Source: Prevotella sp. CAG:617
GTDB taxonomy: Bacteria; Bacteroidota; Bacteroidia; Bacteroidales; Bacteroidaceae
Direction: 5' to 3'
Length of the DNA stretch: 19,851 bases
NCBI GenBank assembly: GCA_000438115.1
Contig: FR903578.1
Span: 6,798-26,648 of the forward strand
A program made the position numbers and the translations under genes. Shown here in pieces: positions 13,326 to 19,851 of this stretch; position 1 is the stretch's first letter; every line of letters begins with the position of its first letter. The notes below the pieces were generated by a model that searched no databases, was not told the DNA's origin, and worked only from the letters and a program-made list of their open reading frames with translations.

Positions 13326-15773
13326 TCAGAACTGGAATTTCAGGTCGAATCCGGCCTGAGCCGGCAGGCCGCGCTGCGAGAAGCGGTGGTCCATGGAATC
13401 AAAGCGGAACAGGTCGTAGTGTGTATTGGTGATGTTTTTGGCCCAAAAGTCGAAATGGAGCCAACTGCCCAGCTGTCCGCCCACATGGGCTCCCATCAGG
13501 GCATAGAACTTCTGGCGCATGGAGTTCTGCTCGTTCCAGTAAATATCGCCGCATCCGCTCACGTTGAGCCCTACCGTCACGCTGCGCCAGAGGCCACGGT
13601 TCAGGGGCTGCGTAAAGTCGGCCGACGCTCCCAGTGTATGGGCCGGTGCAAAAGGCACACGGTTGCCGGTATAGTCTACATGAACGCGCTGCGACTCTCC
13701 GTTTTCGTCAGTCACCACCTGCTCGCCGGCATCATAGGAGGTAAAGGTGGCGTGCGTAAAACCGTAGTTGGCCATCATCATCAGGCGGTTGTCGAGAGCC
13801 GCCCAGGTCAGTCCCAGCTCGGCTCCACAGCTGCGTGACTCTCCGGCATTTACGGTCATGCGTCCCAGACCGGAGGGCGAGAAACGCGCAATCTGCTGGT
13901 CCTTGGTCAGCGTGCAGAAAGCCGCGGCATCCAGCCGCAAGGCATGGTCGGCCAGGTTCAGATGGGCTCCCACCTCATAGTTCCACGACTTTTCGGGCTT
14001 GAAGCGCAAGTCGGCGGCCTGCGGTTCGGCCGGCATATACTGACTGATGGCCTCGCGCATGGCTGCAATGGCCTTGTCCTTGACGGCCTGCGGCATACCG
14101 GGAATGGCCGATATGGTTGCCTCGCTCAGGTCGGCCACGCTGCTCATCAAGTCGCGCGTCAGAGCCGCCTGTGCCAGGTCGGAATATTGCTGAATGTTGT
14201 AGCCACCCGAGCGGTAGCCCTTGCTCACGCTGGCGTACACGTTGCCCAAAGCCTCGGGCAGGTCATACTGCAGGGCAAACTTGGGCAGCAGCTGCCAGTA
14301 GTGGTCGCTCAGGCTGCCCTTGACCTGCGGCGACACGCTCTCGGAAGCATCAACCTGAAAGGCCGGCATCCGGAAATTGTAGGGCACCGCGTCCGACGTG
14401 GCAGCGTCGAGCGTCAGCTGCTGGTGGTCGTAGTCCAGCCGCAGACCCACCGTAGCCGACAGGCCCTCCACGCCCAGATTGCGGAAGGTGGACTGATGGA
14501 ACAGGGCCGCGTTGACCGAAGGGGTGCGGAACTGTGAGGTAAACATCAGCTGCCCGTCGCTCAACTCCAGACTCATGGGCATGCCCGACTGACTCATGCC
14601 GCCTGAAATCTGGCCGTTGAGATAGTCCATGCCGTCGGCTCCGAAACGCACGGGGCACGAAGTGTTCAGATGCTGATAGGATACGAAAGCGCCCGATGTC
14701 CAGAGCCAGCGGCGTCCGCGGTGGGAGCGCAGGGTGAACTCTTCCGTCAGGTTACGCTGCGCCTGCTGCTGAATCAGGCGGAAAATGTCGGCCTTCAGGA
14801 AGTCCTGGTCAATGGAAAGACGGTCGTCAAGATACTGGAACGACGTGTTGGACGACAAGACAAACGACGGTGCCGTCCACTCTACCGAGAGGCCGTTGTT
14901 CCACAGATTGCGGCGGTAATACGGGCGGTAGGTGTAGCTGATGCTACCGCGCTCGTCGGGATATTCATCAACGGCTCCCGCCTCGGCCGGGCCTTCATAG
15001 AAATAAGGATTGGCCCCCTGGTCCACGTATTCATAGTTAACCGAAAGCCCCAGGCGCAAGGCGTCAGTAGGTTTCCACACCGCCCTTACGTTGCCTCCGG
15101 CCGTATGCAGATAATCCACATCCTGCTTGTCGGAAGACTTGAAATATCCCTCACTGTAATCATAAAATCCACCCACCGAAAGGCCCAGATTCTGCGCCGG
15201 GTGCAAAAAGGTGGTAAAGTCGGCTTTCAGCCCGTTGTTGCGGCCGCTGCCCCCCAGGTTGACTTCAGTACCCTTGTAGGTGAGCGGGTCCTTGGTGAAC
15301 ACACGCATCAGGCCGGCCATGGAGTTGCGGCCGTAAATCGTGCCCTGCGGCCCGCGCAACACGTCAATACGGTCGACATTCTGAAAACGGAAGTCATAGG
15401 CCGTTTTGTCGACATACGGAATATTGTCTACATACAGTCCCACAGCGGGCGAGTTGATACGCGAACCGATGCCGCGCACATAAATGGCCGACGAAAGGCG
15501 CGAACCGTAGTCGGGTGAATAGAAATTGGGCACCACCCCCGACAGCCCGCGCACGGAACGGACATCAAAATCGGCCAGGCGCTGCTCGCCCAAAATACTG
15601 ACCGACACGGCCTGACGCCGCAGGGTCTGCGTTTCCTTGGGCGAAGCCACTACTACGGTTTCCTCAATATCAATTACACGCGAAGTGTCGGCAGGCAGCG
15701 GCGTCACGTCGTTAGCCCGGACAGAAGCGGCCGCTGCGGCCAGCATCAGGATAAGAAACTTGTTATATTGCAT
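13326..15773 (-). CDS. TonB-dependent outer-membrane receptor
   Basis: The 815-residue protein has a signal peptide (cleavage near Ala20, VRA before NDV). It has a TonB-box-like segment DIEETVVV (35-42) and a plug domain at about 50-160 (VSILGEQRLADFDVRSVRGL, AIYVRGIGSR, VDRIDVLRGPQGTIYGRNSM). A long 22-strand-type beta-barrel follows, ending in GLPAQAGFDLKFQF with the usual terminal Phe. It uses proton-motive energy from TonB-ExbBD to import a scarce ligand. It lacks the N-terminal carboxypeptidase-like domain of SusC proteins and has no SusD partner, so it resembles vitamin or siderophore receptors more than glycan importers. It is separated from the thiamine operon by a terminator and has its own promoter. 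A thiamine-related ligand is only suggested by position; no TPP riboswitch lies in its short leader. Confidence 0.93.
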   Translation of the reverse strand: MQYNKFLILMLAAAAASVRANDVTPLPADTSRVIDIEETVVVASPKETQTLRRQAVSVSILGEQRLADFDVRSVRGLSGVVPNFYSPDYGSRLSSAIYVRGIGSRINSPAVGLYVDNIPYVDKTAYDFRFQNVDRIDVLRGPQGTIYGRNSMAGLMRVFTKDPLTYKGTEVNLGGSGRNNGLKADFTTFLHPAQNLGLSVGGFYDYSEGYFKSSDKQDVDYLHTAGGNVRAVWKPTDALRLGLSVNYEYVDQGANPYFYEGPAEAGAVDEYPDERGSISYTYRPYYRRNLWNNGLSVEWTAPSFVLSSNTSFQYLDDRLSIDQDFLKADIFRLIQQQAQRNLTEEFTLRSHRGRRWLWTSGAFVSYQHLNTSCPVRFGADGMDYLNGQISGGMSQSGMPMSLELSDGQLMFTSQFRTPSVNAALFHQSTFRNLGVEGLSATVGLRLDYDHQQLTLDAATSDAVPYNFRMPAFQVDASESVSPQVKGSLSDHYWQLLPKFALQYDLPEALGNVYASVSKGYRSGGYNIQQYSDLAQAALTRDLMSSVADLSEATISAIPGMPQAVKDKAIAAMREAISQYMPAEPQAADLRFKPEKSWNYEVGAHLNLADHALRLDAAAFCTLTKDQQIARFSPSGLGRMTVNAGESRSCGAELGLTWAALDNRLMMMANYGFTHATFTSYDAGEQVVTDENGESQRVHVDYTGNRVPFAPAHTLGASADFTQPLNRGLWRSVTVGLNVSGCGDIYWNEQNSMRQKFYALMGAHVGGQLGSWLHFDFWAKNITNTHYDLFRFDSMDHRFSQRGLPAQAGFDLKFQF

Positions 15774-15804
15774 GAATACGAATGTGTTGAATCGTTTTGT
15801 GATG

Positions 15805-15836
15805 CAAAATTACGGAGTTATTCCATTTTGCGCAAT
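15805..15836 (-). promoter_or_regulatory. Promoter of the TonB-dependent receptor gene
   Basis: On the minus strand ATTG (15836-15833), a 20-nt spacer and TAATTTTG (15812-15805) fit the Bacteroidetes promoter, about 32 nt before the ATG. The leader is too short for a riboswitch. Confidence 0.75.
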
Positions 15837-15850
15837 CCTAATATATGATG

Positions 15851-15896
15851 AAAAAAGCCTGCGGAAGGCAGTCCGGACTACCATTTCCGCAGGCTT
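15851..15896 (-). terminator. Rho-independent terminator of the thiamine operon
   Basis: A 12-bp perfect stem, AAGCCTGCGGAA (15855-15866) with TTCCGCAGGCTT (15885-15896), is followed on the minus strand by further T residues (15854-15851). It begins 3 nt after the stop codon of the last thi gene and isolates the operon from the receptor gene. Confidence 0.92.
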
Positions 15897-15899
15897 CTG

Positions 15900-16493
15900 T
15901 CACCACATTTCGCGTATCCGCCTCAACGCCGCCAGACGCTCCTGGGGCGGCAGTGGAGCCAGGCGCTGAATGCACCCCAGCATGGCGCCGCCGCCAAAAT
16001 GCCATCGGCGCAGTTGCGGCGCACACTCTGGCGTAATGCCGCCCAGGGCCATTACCCGGTGGTCAAGCAGCCCGCTCCGTGCGGCTGCGTCCAGTTGCTC
16101 GTCCGTAAAGGCAGCCTCGTAGCCCTGCTTGGAGATGCTGTTGAAGACGGGACTCAGAAACACGTAGTCCATACTGCCCTTGCGCTGCGCCACCTCCTCA
16201 AGCGAATGGCACGAGCAGCTCAGTTGCCCTGTCCAGCCAGCCGGCGGCTCGGGGTGGCGGCGGTTCAGGTGTACGCCGCGCAGACCGTAGGATGCAGCCA
16301 ACTCAAAATAATCATGCGTCACCATCAACCGGCGCACAGCCGGCTCCAACTGCTCCAGCAGGCTTTCAAAAGCCACGCGGCCGGACTCGGGTTTGCGCAG
16401 ATGAATGGCATCCACTCCGGCCTCCGCCAAATCGCGTAAAAACAAAGCCTCTCCTGCAAAACATACAGGAGAGGTAATCACAATCCATTTCAT
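15900..16493 (-). CDS. Second ThiE/TenI-family protein
   Basis: The 197-residue protein folds as a ThiE/TenI-type TIM barrel: IVITSPVCFAGEALFLRDLAEAG, AIHLRKPE (29-36), VTHDYFELAASYGLRGVHLN (58-77), SCHSLEEV (94-101), DYVFLSPVFNSISKQGY (109-125) and MALGGITPE. Compared with true thiamine-phosphate synthases, QLRxK is replaced by HLRKP and the usual GPxxxTxTK by SPVFNSISKQG. It is therefore more like TenI, the thiazole tautomerase, or a divergent paralogue. It is the last gene of the operon, 27 nt after thi4. If it acts on the Thi4 product or a related thiazole phosphate, it would work between Thi4 and ThiE, but that is inference. A second gene of this kind at the end of thi operons is familiar from Bacteroides. 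Confidence 0.8.
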   Translation of the reverse strand: MKWIVITSPVCFAGEALFLRDLAEAGVDAIHLRKPESGRVAFESLLEQLEPAVRRLMVTHDYFELAASYGLRGVHLNRRHPEPPAGWTGQLSCSCHSLEEVAQRKGSMDYVFLSPVFNSISKQGYEAAFTDEQLDAAARSGLLDHRVMALGGITPECAPQLRRWHFGGGAMLGCIQRLAPLPPQERLAALRRIREMW

Positions 16494-16520
16494 CCGGAAT
16501 GTAGGAATACTTGGATAAAC

Positions 16521-17294
16521 TTATTTCTTGAGCTTCTCGATAATCAGCTCAGCCACTTTTTTACCCGACATCAGCATACCGCCGAAAATAGGTCCCATGC
16601 GGGGCGTACCGCTCACGGCCGAAGCGGCCATACCGCAAACGTAAAGTCCGGGATAAATCTCCTTGGTGCCATTGACTACCTCGTTCTCACCGGCTACTAC
16701 GTCGAGCGAGCGCTCACCAATGACGTCACCGGTTTCCGTAGCCAGGCGGATACCGTTCTTGCGGGCTACCGTCTTACACATTTCGCTGTCGTGTCCGGTA
16801 CCGTCAATGACGCAGCGCGCCATGATGTTGATGGGATCTACGTGCATGCCCTCGCGGAGCACGGGAGTCCAGTTGACCACCACGCCGCTCACCTCGTTGT
16901 TCTTGAACACTACGTCCTCCACCGAGTAGCAGTTGAAGATGGTAGCACCGGCATGCACGGCATGATACAGCAGGGCCGACGTACTCTCTACGGAATCCAT
17001 GACAAAGAGGTCGTCCTCGTACGGCTGGAAGTTGATGTCAAAGTCCTTGACGATGTCGATGGCCTCTTTCTGCACCACAATCTGGTTAAACATCATGGCA
17101 CCGCCCCACATGCCGCCGCCGGGCGAGAGCTTGCGGTCAAACTGCGCTACCTTCAGGCCGGCCTTGGCCAGATAGTAGGCAGCCACGATTCCCGACGGGC
17201 CACCACCAACGATGGCCACATCAAGGTCGAGATTATTCTCCAATTTCTCAAAGTAGGTACGGATAATACCCTGCGATACTTTCTTTTCAATCAT
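16521..17294 (-). CDS. thi4: Thi4-type thiazole synthase with active-site His (sulfide-dependent, non-suicidal type)
   Basis: Thi4 makes adenylated thiazole carboxylate from NAD, glycine and sulfur. The 257 residues show the FAD/NAD Rossmann motif VAIVGGGPSGIVAAYYLAKAG (26-46), LSPGGGMWGGAMMFN (56-70), NWTPVLREGMHVDPINI (141-157), VIDGTGHDSE (162-171) and the C-terminal SGTPRMGPIFGGMLMSG (228-244). In yeast and plant Thi4 a Cys in the TQCCMDPN/TQSCMDPN segment gives up its sulfur, so each molecule works once. Here the aligned residue is His151 (MHVDP), as in archaeal enzymes that use free sulfide and turn over. It lies 42 nt after thiC and 27 nt before the TenI-like gene, and no thiG, thiS or thiH is present in the window. 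Such enzymes favour reducing, sulfide-rich conditions. Confidence 0.92.
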   Translation of the reverse strand: MIEKKVSQGIIRTYFEKLENNLDLDVAIVGGGPSGIVAAYYLAKAGLKVAQFDRKLSPGGGMWGGAMMFNQIVVQKEAIDIVKDFDINFQPYEDDLFVMDSVESTSALLYHAVHAGATIFNCYSVEDVVFKNNEVSGVVVNWTPVLREGMHVDPINIMARCVIDGTGHDSEMCKTVARKNGIRLATETGDVIGERSLDVVAGENEVVNGTKEIYPGLYVCGMAASAVSGTPRMGPIFGGMLMSGKKVAELIIEKLKK

Positions 17295-17336
17295 TTCTCT
17301 TCGATATAAAGTTTATGTTGTACAATTTTTCAGGCT

Positions 17337-19049
17337 TTATTCCTTAACTTCCGTGCAGTTAGTATCCTCCAGCGTCTGGCTGATGCGCATGGCACAGAAG
17401 TTAGGACCACACATGGTGCAGTATTTTCCTCCCACGTGGTTGGCTGTCTTGTAATATTCCAAGGCCCGTTCGGGGTCGAGGCTCAGATTGAACTGGTCCT
17501 TCCAGCGGAACTCGTAGCGCGCCTTGCTCAGGGCATTGTCGCGCACGGCGGCTCCGGGATGTCCCTTGGCCAGGTCGGCGGCATGGGCGGCAATCTTGTA
17601 AGTAACCACCCCCACGCGCACATCGTCGCGGTCGGGCAGAGCCAGATGCTCCTTGGGCGTTACATAGCACAGCATGGCCGTGCCGTACCACCCGATTTGT
17701 GCGGCACCAATGGCACTGGTAATGTGGTCGTAGCCCGGCGCAATGTCCGTCACCAGCGGGCCCAGCGTGTAGAACGGGGCCTCGTGGCAGTTCTTGAGCT
17801 GACGCTCCATGTTTTCGGGGATTTTGTTCATGGGCACGTGACCGGGGCCTTCAATAAAGGCCTGCACATTCTTGGCCCAGGCGCGCTCCACCAGCTCGCC
17901 CATCGTGTCGAGCTCGGCAAACTGGGCGCGGTCGTTGGCGTCGTGGATGCAGCCAGGACGCAGGCCATCGCCCAGCGATACGGCCACGTCATACTGCGCC
18001 AGGATGTCGCAGATGTCGTCGAAATGCTCGTAGAGGAAGCTCTCCTTCTGGTGAACCTGGCACCACTTGGAAATGATGCTGCCGCCACGGCTTACCATGC
18101 CGGTCAGGCGGTCGGCGGCCAGGTGCACGTTTTTCAGGCGGATGCCGCAGTGGATGGTGAAGTAGTCTACGCCCTGCTCGCACTGCTCAATGAGCGTATC
18201 GCGGAACAGTTCCCACGTCAGGTCCTCGGCCTTGCCGTGCACCTTCTCCATGGCCTGATACATGGGCACTGTGCCGACGGGTACCGGACAGTTGCGCACA
18301 ATCCATTCGCGCGTCTCGTGAATGTTGGCACCCGTGGAAAGGTCCATCAGCGTATCGCCGCCCCACTTACAGCTCCACACGGCCTTTTCCACCTCCTCCT
18401 CAATGCCGGAGGTCGTGGCGGAGTTACCGATGTTGGTGTTGATTTTCACCAGGAAGTTGCGGCCGATAATCATCGGCTCGGCTTCGGGGTGGTTGATGTT
18501 GGCCGGCAGCACGGCGCGGCCGGCGGCAATTTCGTCGCGCACAAACTCGGGCGTGATGTGGGTCTCGATGCCCAGTTCGGCGCAGTTCATGTTTTCGCGG
18601 ATGGCCACGTACTCCATTTCCGGCGTAATCACGCCCTGACGGGCGTAGTAGAGTTGCGTAATCTGGCTGCCCTTCTTGGCACGCAGCGGCAGGGCGATGT
18701 GCTCAAAGCGCAAGGCGTCGAGCGAGTGGTCGTCGTGGCGCTGGCGGCCGTACTCCGACGAAATTTCGGGCAGGCGCTCCACGCCACCGCGCTTCAGAAT
18801 CCACGGCTCACGCAGGCGGGGCAGACCTTTTTTCAGGTCGATGTCGACGTTTTTGTCGCTGTACGGGCCGCTGGTGTCGTACACATAAACCGGCGCATTG
18901 GGGCGCTCCACGCGTCGGCCCTCGGCGTCAATGCTCACCGTGGGCGTAAGGTTTACCCGCCGCATGCCCACACGCAGGTCGGGATATAAGGTTCCGTTCA
19001 GATAAACTTTCTCTGAATCCGGATAGGTTACTTTAATATGATTGTCCAT
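17337..19049 (-). CDS. thiC: Phosphomethylpyrimidine (HMP-P) synthase ThiC
   Basis: ThiC is a radical S-adenosylmethionine enzyme that rearranges aminoimidazole ribotide into hydroxymethylpyrimidine phosphate, the pyrimidine half of thiamine. The 570-residue protein carries the N-terminal ThiC-associated region (about 1-90), then the TIM barrel with TQLYYARQGVITPEMEYVA, NINHPEAEPMIIGRNFLVK, NIGNSATTSGIEEEVEK, GGDTLMDLSTG, VGTVPMYQA, SRGGSIISKW and EGPGHVPMNK. The noncanonical cluster motif CTMCGPNFC near the C-terminus (544-552) supplies the three Cys ligands. The gene is 30 nt after thiE and 42 nt before thi4. The first 50 residues are a normal family length, so the start is not in doubt. 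Confidence 0.97.
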   Translation of the reverse strand: MDNHIKVTYPDSEKVYLNGTLYPDLRVGMRRVNLTPTVSIDAEGRRVERPNAPVYVYDTSGPYSDKNVDIDLKKGLPRLREPWILKRGGVERLPEISSEYGRQRHDDHSLDALRFEHIALPLRAKKGSQITQLYYARQGVITPEMEYVAIRENMNCAELGIETHITPEFVRDEIAAGRAVLPANINHPEAEPMIIGRNFLVKINTNIGNSATTSGIEEEVEKAVWSCKWGGDTLMDLSTGANIHETREWIVRNCPVPVGTVPMYQAMEKVHGKAEDLTWELFRDTLIEQCEQGVDYFTIHCGIRLKNVHLAADRLTGMVSRGGSIISKWCQVHQKESFLYEHFDDICDILAQYDVAVSLGDGLRPGCIHDANDRAQFAELDTMGELVERAWAKNVQAFIEGPGHVPMNKIPENMERQLKNCHEAPFYTLGPLVTDIAPGYDHITSAIGAAQIGWYGTAMLCYVTPKEHLALPDRDDVRVGVVTYKIAAHAADLAKGHPGAAVRDNALSKARYEFRWKDQFNLSLDPERALEYYKTANHVGGKYCTMCGPNFCAMRISQTLEDTNCTEVKE

Positions 19050-19079
19050 AGTCTGAGATATGAATAGTATTTCATGAAG

Positions 19080-19715
19080 TTACGAGTCAGCGCCGCCCTC
19101 ACACAGCCGGCACACGCGGCGCATGGCTTCGGCCGGATTGTCATCCCGCAGGATGCTTCCGCTCAGGGCAATGCCCTGCACACCGGTTTGCAGCAGGGCC
19201 GGAATGTCGGCCTCCGTGATGCCGCCAATGGCCACCAGAGGCACGTGGATTTGCGTCTCCCGCATCTGCTGCAGCAGGCGGCCGTAGCCCTCCAGCCCCA
19301 GTACGGGCGAAAGCTTCTGCTTGGTGGTAGTAAAGCGGTAAGGGCCGCAACCGATGTAGTCGGCCCCCTGCTCCGCCAGGCGGCGGATGTCGTCAAACGT
19401 GTTGGCCGTACCGCCAATGATGAAGCCGGCGCGGCTCATGGCACGGGCGCGGTCGAGGGGCATGTCATTATGCCCCAGATGTACGCCGTCGGCTCCCAGA
19501 CGCAGGGCCAGCTCCACGCGGTCGTCCAGAATGAGCACGGCTCCGGCGCGCCGGCACATGGGCAGCAGCTCGCGCGCAGTGTGTTCCACCACGGCGTCGT
19601 CCACGTTTTTCATGCGCAGCTGAATCCACCGGCATCCGCCCTCCAGGGCCATGCGGGCCGAGTCGAGATAGGAGTAGCGCTCGGTATAATGCGTAATAAA
19701 CTGAATCGGTGTCAT
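19080..19715 (-). CDS. thiE: Thiamine-phosphate synthase ThiE
   Basis: ThiE joins hydroxymethylpyrimidine pyrophosphate and thiazole phosphate to thiamine phosphate. The 211 residues include WIQLRMK (30-36, the QxRxK diphosphate-binding triad), LILDDRVELALRLGADGVHLG (61-81, with Asp65), IIGGTANTFDD, GADYIGCGPYRFTTTK (117-132) and VAIGGITEADI (161-171). The usual SxHT motif is replaced by GTANT, which I believe is common in Bacteroidales copies. The ATG overlaps the thiD stop in an ATGA, so translation is coupled to the kinase that supplies its substrate. It is the more conventional of the two ThiE-family proteins here. Confidence 0.95.
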   Translation of the reverse strand: MTPIQFITHYTERYSYLDSARMALEGGCRWIQLRMKNVDDAVVEHTARELLPMCRRAGAVLILDDRVELALRLGADGVHLGHNDMPLDRARAMSRAGFIIGGTANTFDDIRRLAEQGADYIGCGPYRFTTTKQKLSPVLGLEGYGRLLQQMRETQIHVPLVAIGGITEADIPALLQTGVQGIALSGSILRDDNPAEAMRRVCRLCEGGADS

Positions 19716-19851
19716 ACGTTTTGCTTGATTAAGGGTTGCGGACTGAAGAAGTGATTGAGCGGTCCCGTGCCCTGCCCGATGGCGACGTCGGCGCCGGCCT
19801 GCAGGGCCTGAGTGATGTACCGTTTGGCCCCGGCCACGGCTTCGGGCCAGG
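19712..19851 (-). CDS. thiD: Hydroxymethylpyrimidine/phosphomethylpyrimidine kinase ThiD, C-terminal end only
   Basis: The 45 visible residues start WPEAVAGAKRYITQAL and continue AGADVAIGQGTGPLNHFF, the C-terminal ThiD signature (EAVxxAKxYI, then GxGxGPxNHF). The frame ends in TGA at 19714-19712, overlapping the thiE start by 4 nt. The rest, including the substrate and ATP sites, lies beyond the window edge. ThiD phosphorylates HMP and HMP-P to the pyrophosphate used by ThiE. No promoter or TPP riboswitch for the operon is visible; both would be further upstream. Confidence 0.88.
   Translation of the reverse strand, partial: WPEAVAGAKRYITQALQAGADVAIGQGTGPLNHFFSPQPLIKQNV

Noticed and set aside
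17436..18989. Plus-strand open frame of 517 codons opposite thiC
   Set aside because: ThiC on the minus strand is unmistakable; the opposite frame is a codon-usage shadow.
19050..19079. TPP riboswitch inside the thi operon
   Set aside because: The gap is only 30 nt, and the conserved CTGAGA...ACCTGATC and GCGnAGG elements are missing; the CTGAGA near 19053 is on the wrong strand. Any riboswitch would lie upstream of thiD, outside the window.

Overview
The window looks like a chromosomal segment of a fairly GC-rich member of the Bacteroidales. The signs are Bacteroidetes-type promoters (TTTG-like, about 20 nt, then TAnnTTTG), A-rich upstream regions without clear Shine-Dalgarno sites, a TonB-dependent receptor, a DUF1573 protein, metal-type KdsA and a Bacteroidales-like thiamine locus. 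No mobile element, phage gene, CRISPR array, tRNA or rRNA was seen. Genus is not assigned.

Left part, plus strand (1-5019): the 3' part of lpxK (lipid A 4'-kinase) overlaps punA (purine nucleoside phosphorylase). Then comes a monocistronic exported DUF1573 protein, followed by a 724-nt gene-free stretch. That stretch holds a strong hairpin terminator, degenerate 21-nt repeats, a near-ideal promoter and about 300 nt of densely self-complementary sequence that I read as a structured RNA (3191-3490). It lies in front of a predicted outer-membrane beta-barrel gene (3646-5019). Two strong hairpins close this part.

Middle part, mostly minus strand (5260-12823): kdsA and kdsD (Kdo synthesis for lipopolysaccharide) overlap by 4 nt. 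They are followed by an exported phospholipase D/cardiolipin-synthase-like protein and an acyltransferase-3 membrane protein, probably all one transcription unit aimed at the cell envelope. Next are rplS (L19) with a textbook terminator, a small plus-strand META-domain lipoprotein with its own promoter, and asnB with a near-ideal promoter.

Right part, minus strand (13326-19851): a thiamine operon reads thiD (partial), thiE, thiC, thi4, then a second ThiE/TenI-family gene, and ends in a canonical terminator. A stand-alone TonB-dependent receptor with its own promoter lies just downstream. The thiazole half of thiamine appears to be made by a Thi4-type synthase with His at the position where yeast and plant enzymes carry the sacrificial Cys. 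ThiC makes the pyrimidine, ThiD phosphorylates it and ThiE joins the halves.

The most notable items are the structured RNA candidate, the His-type Thi4 operon, and a family of 21-nt-period A/T-tract repeats found in three separate intergenic regions.
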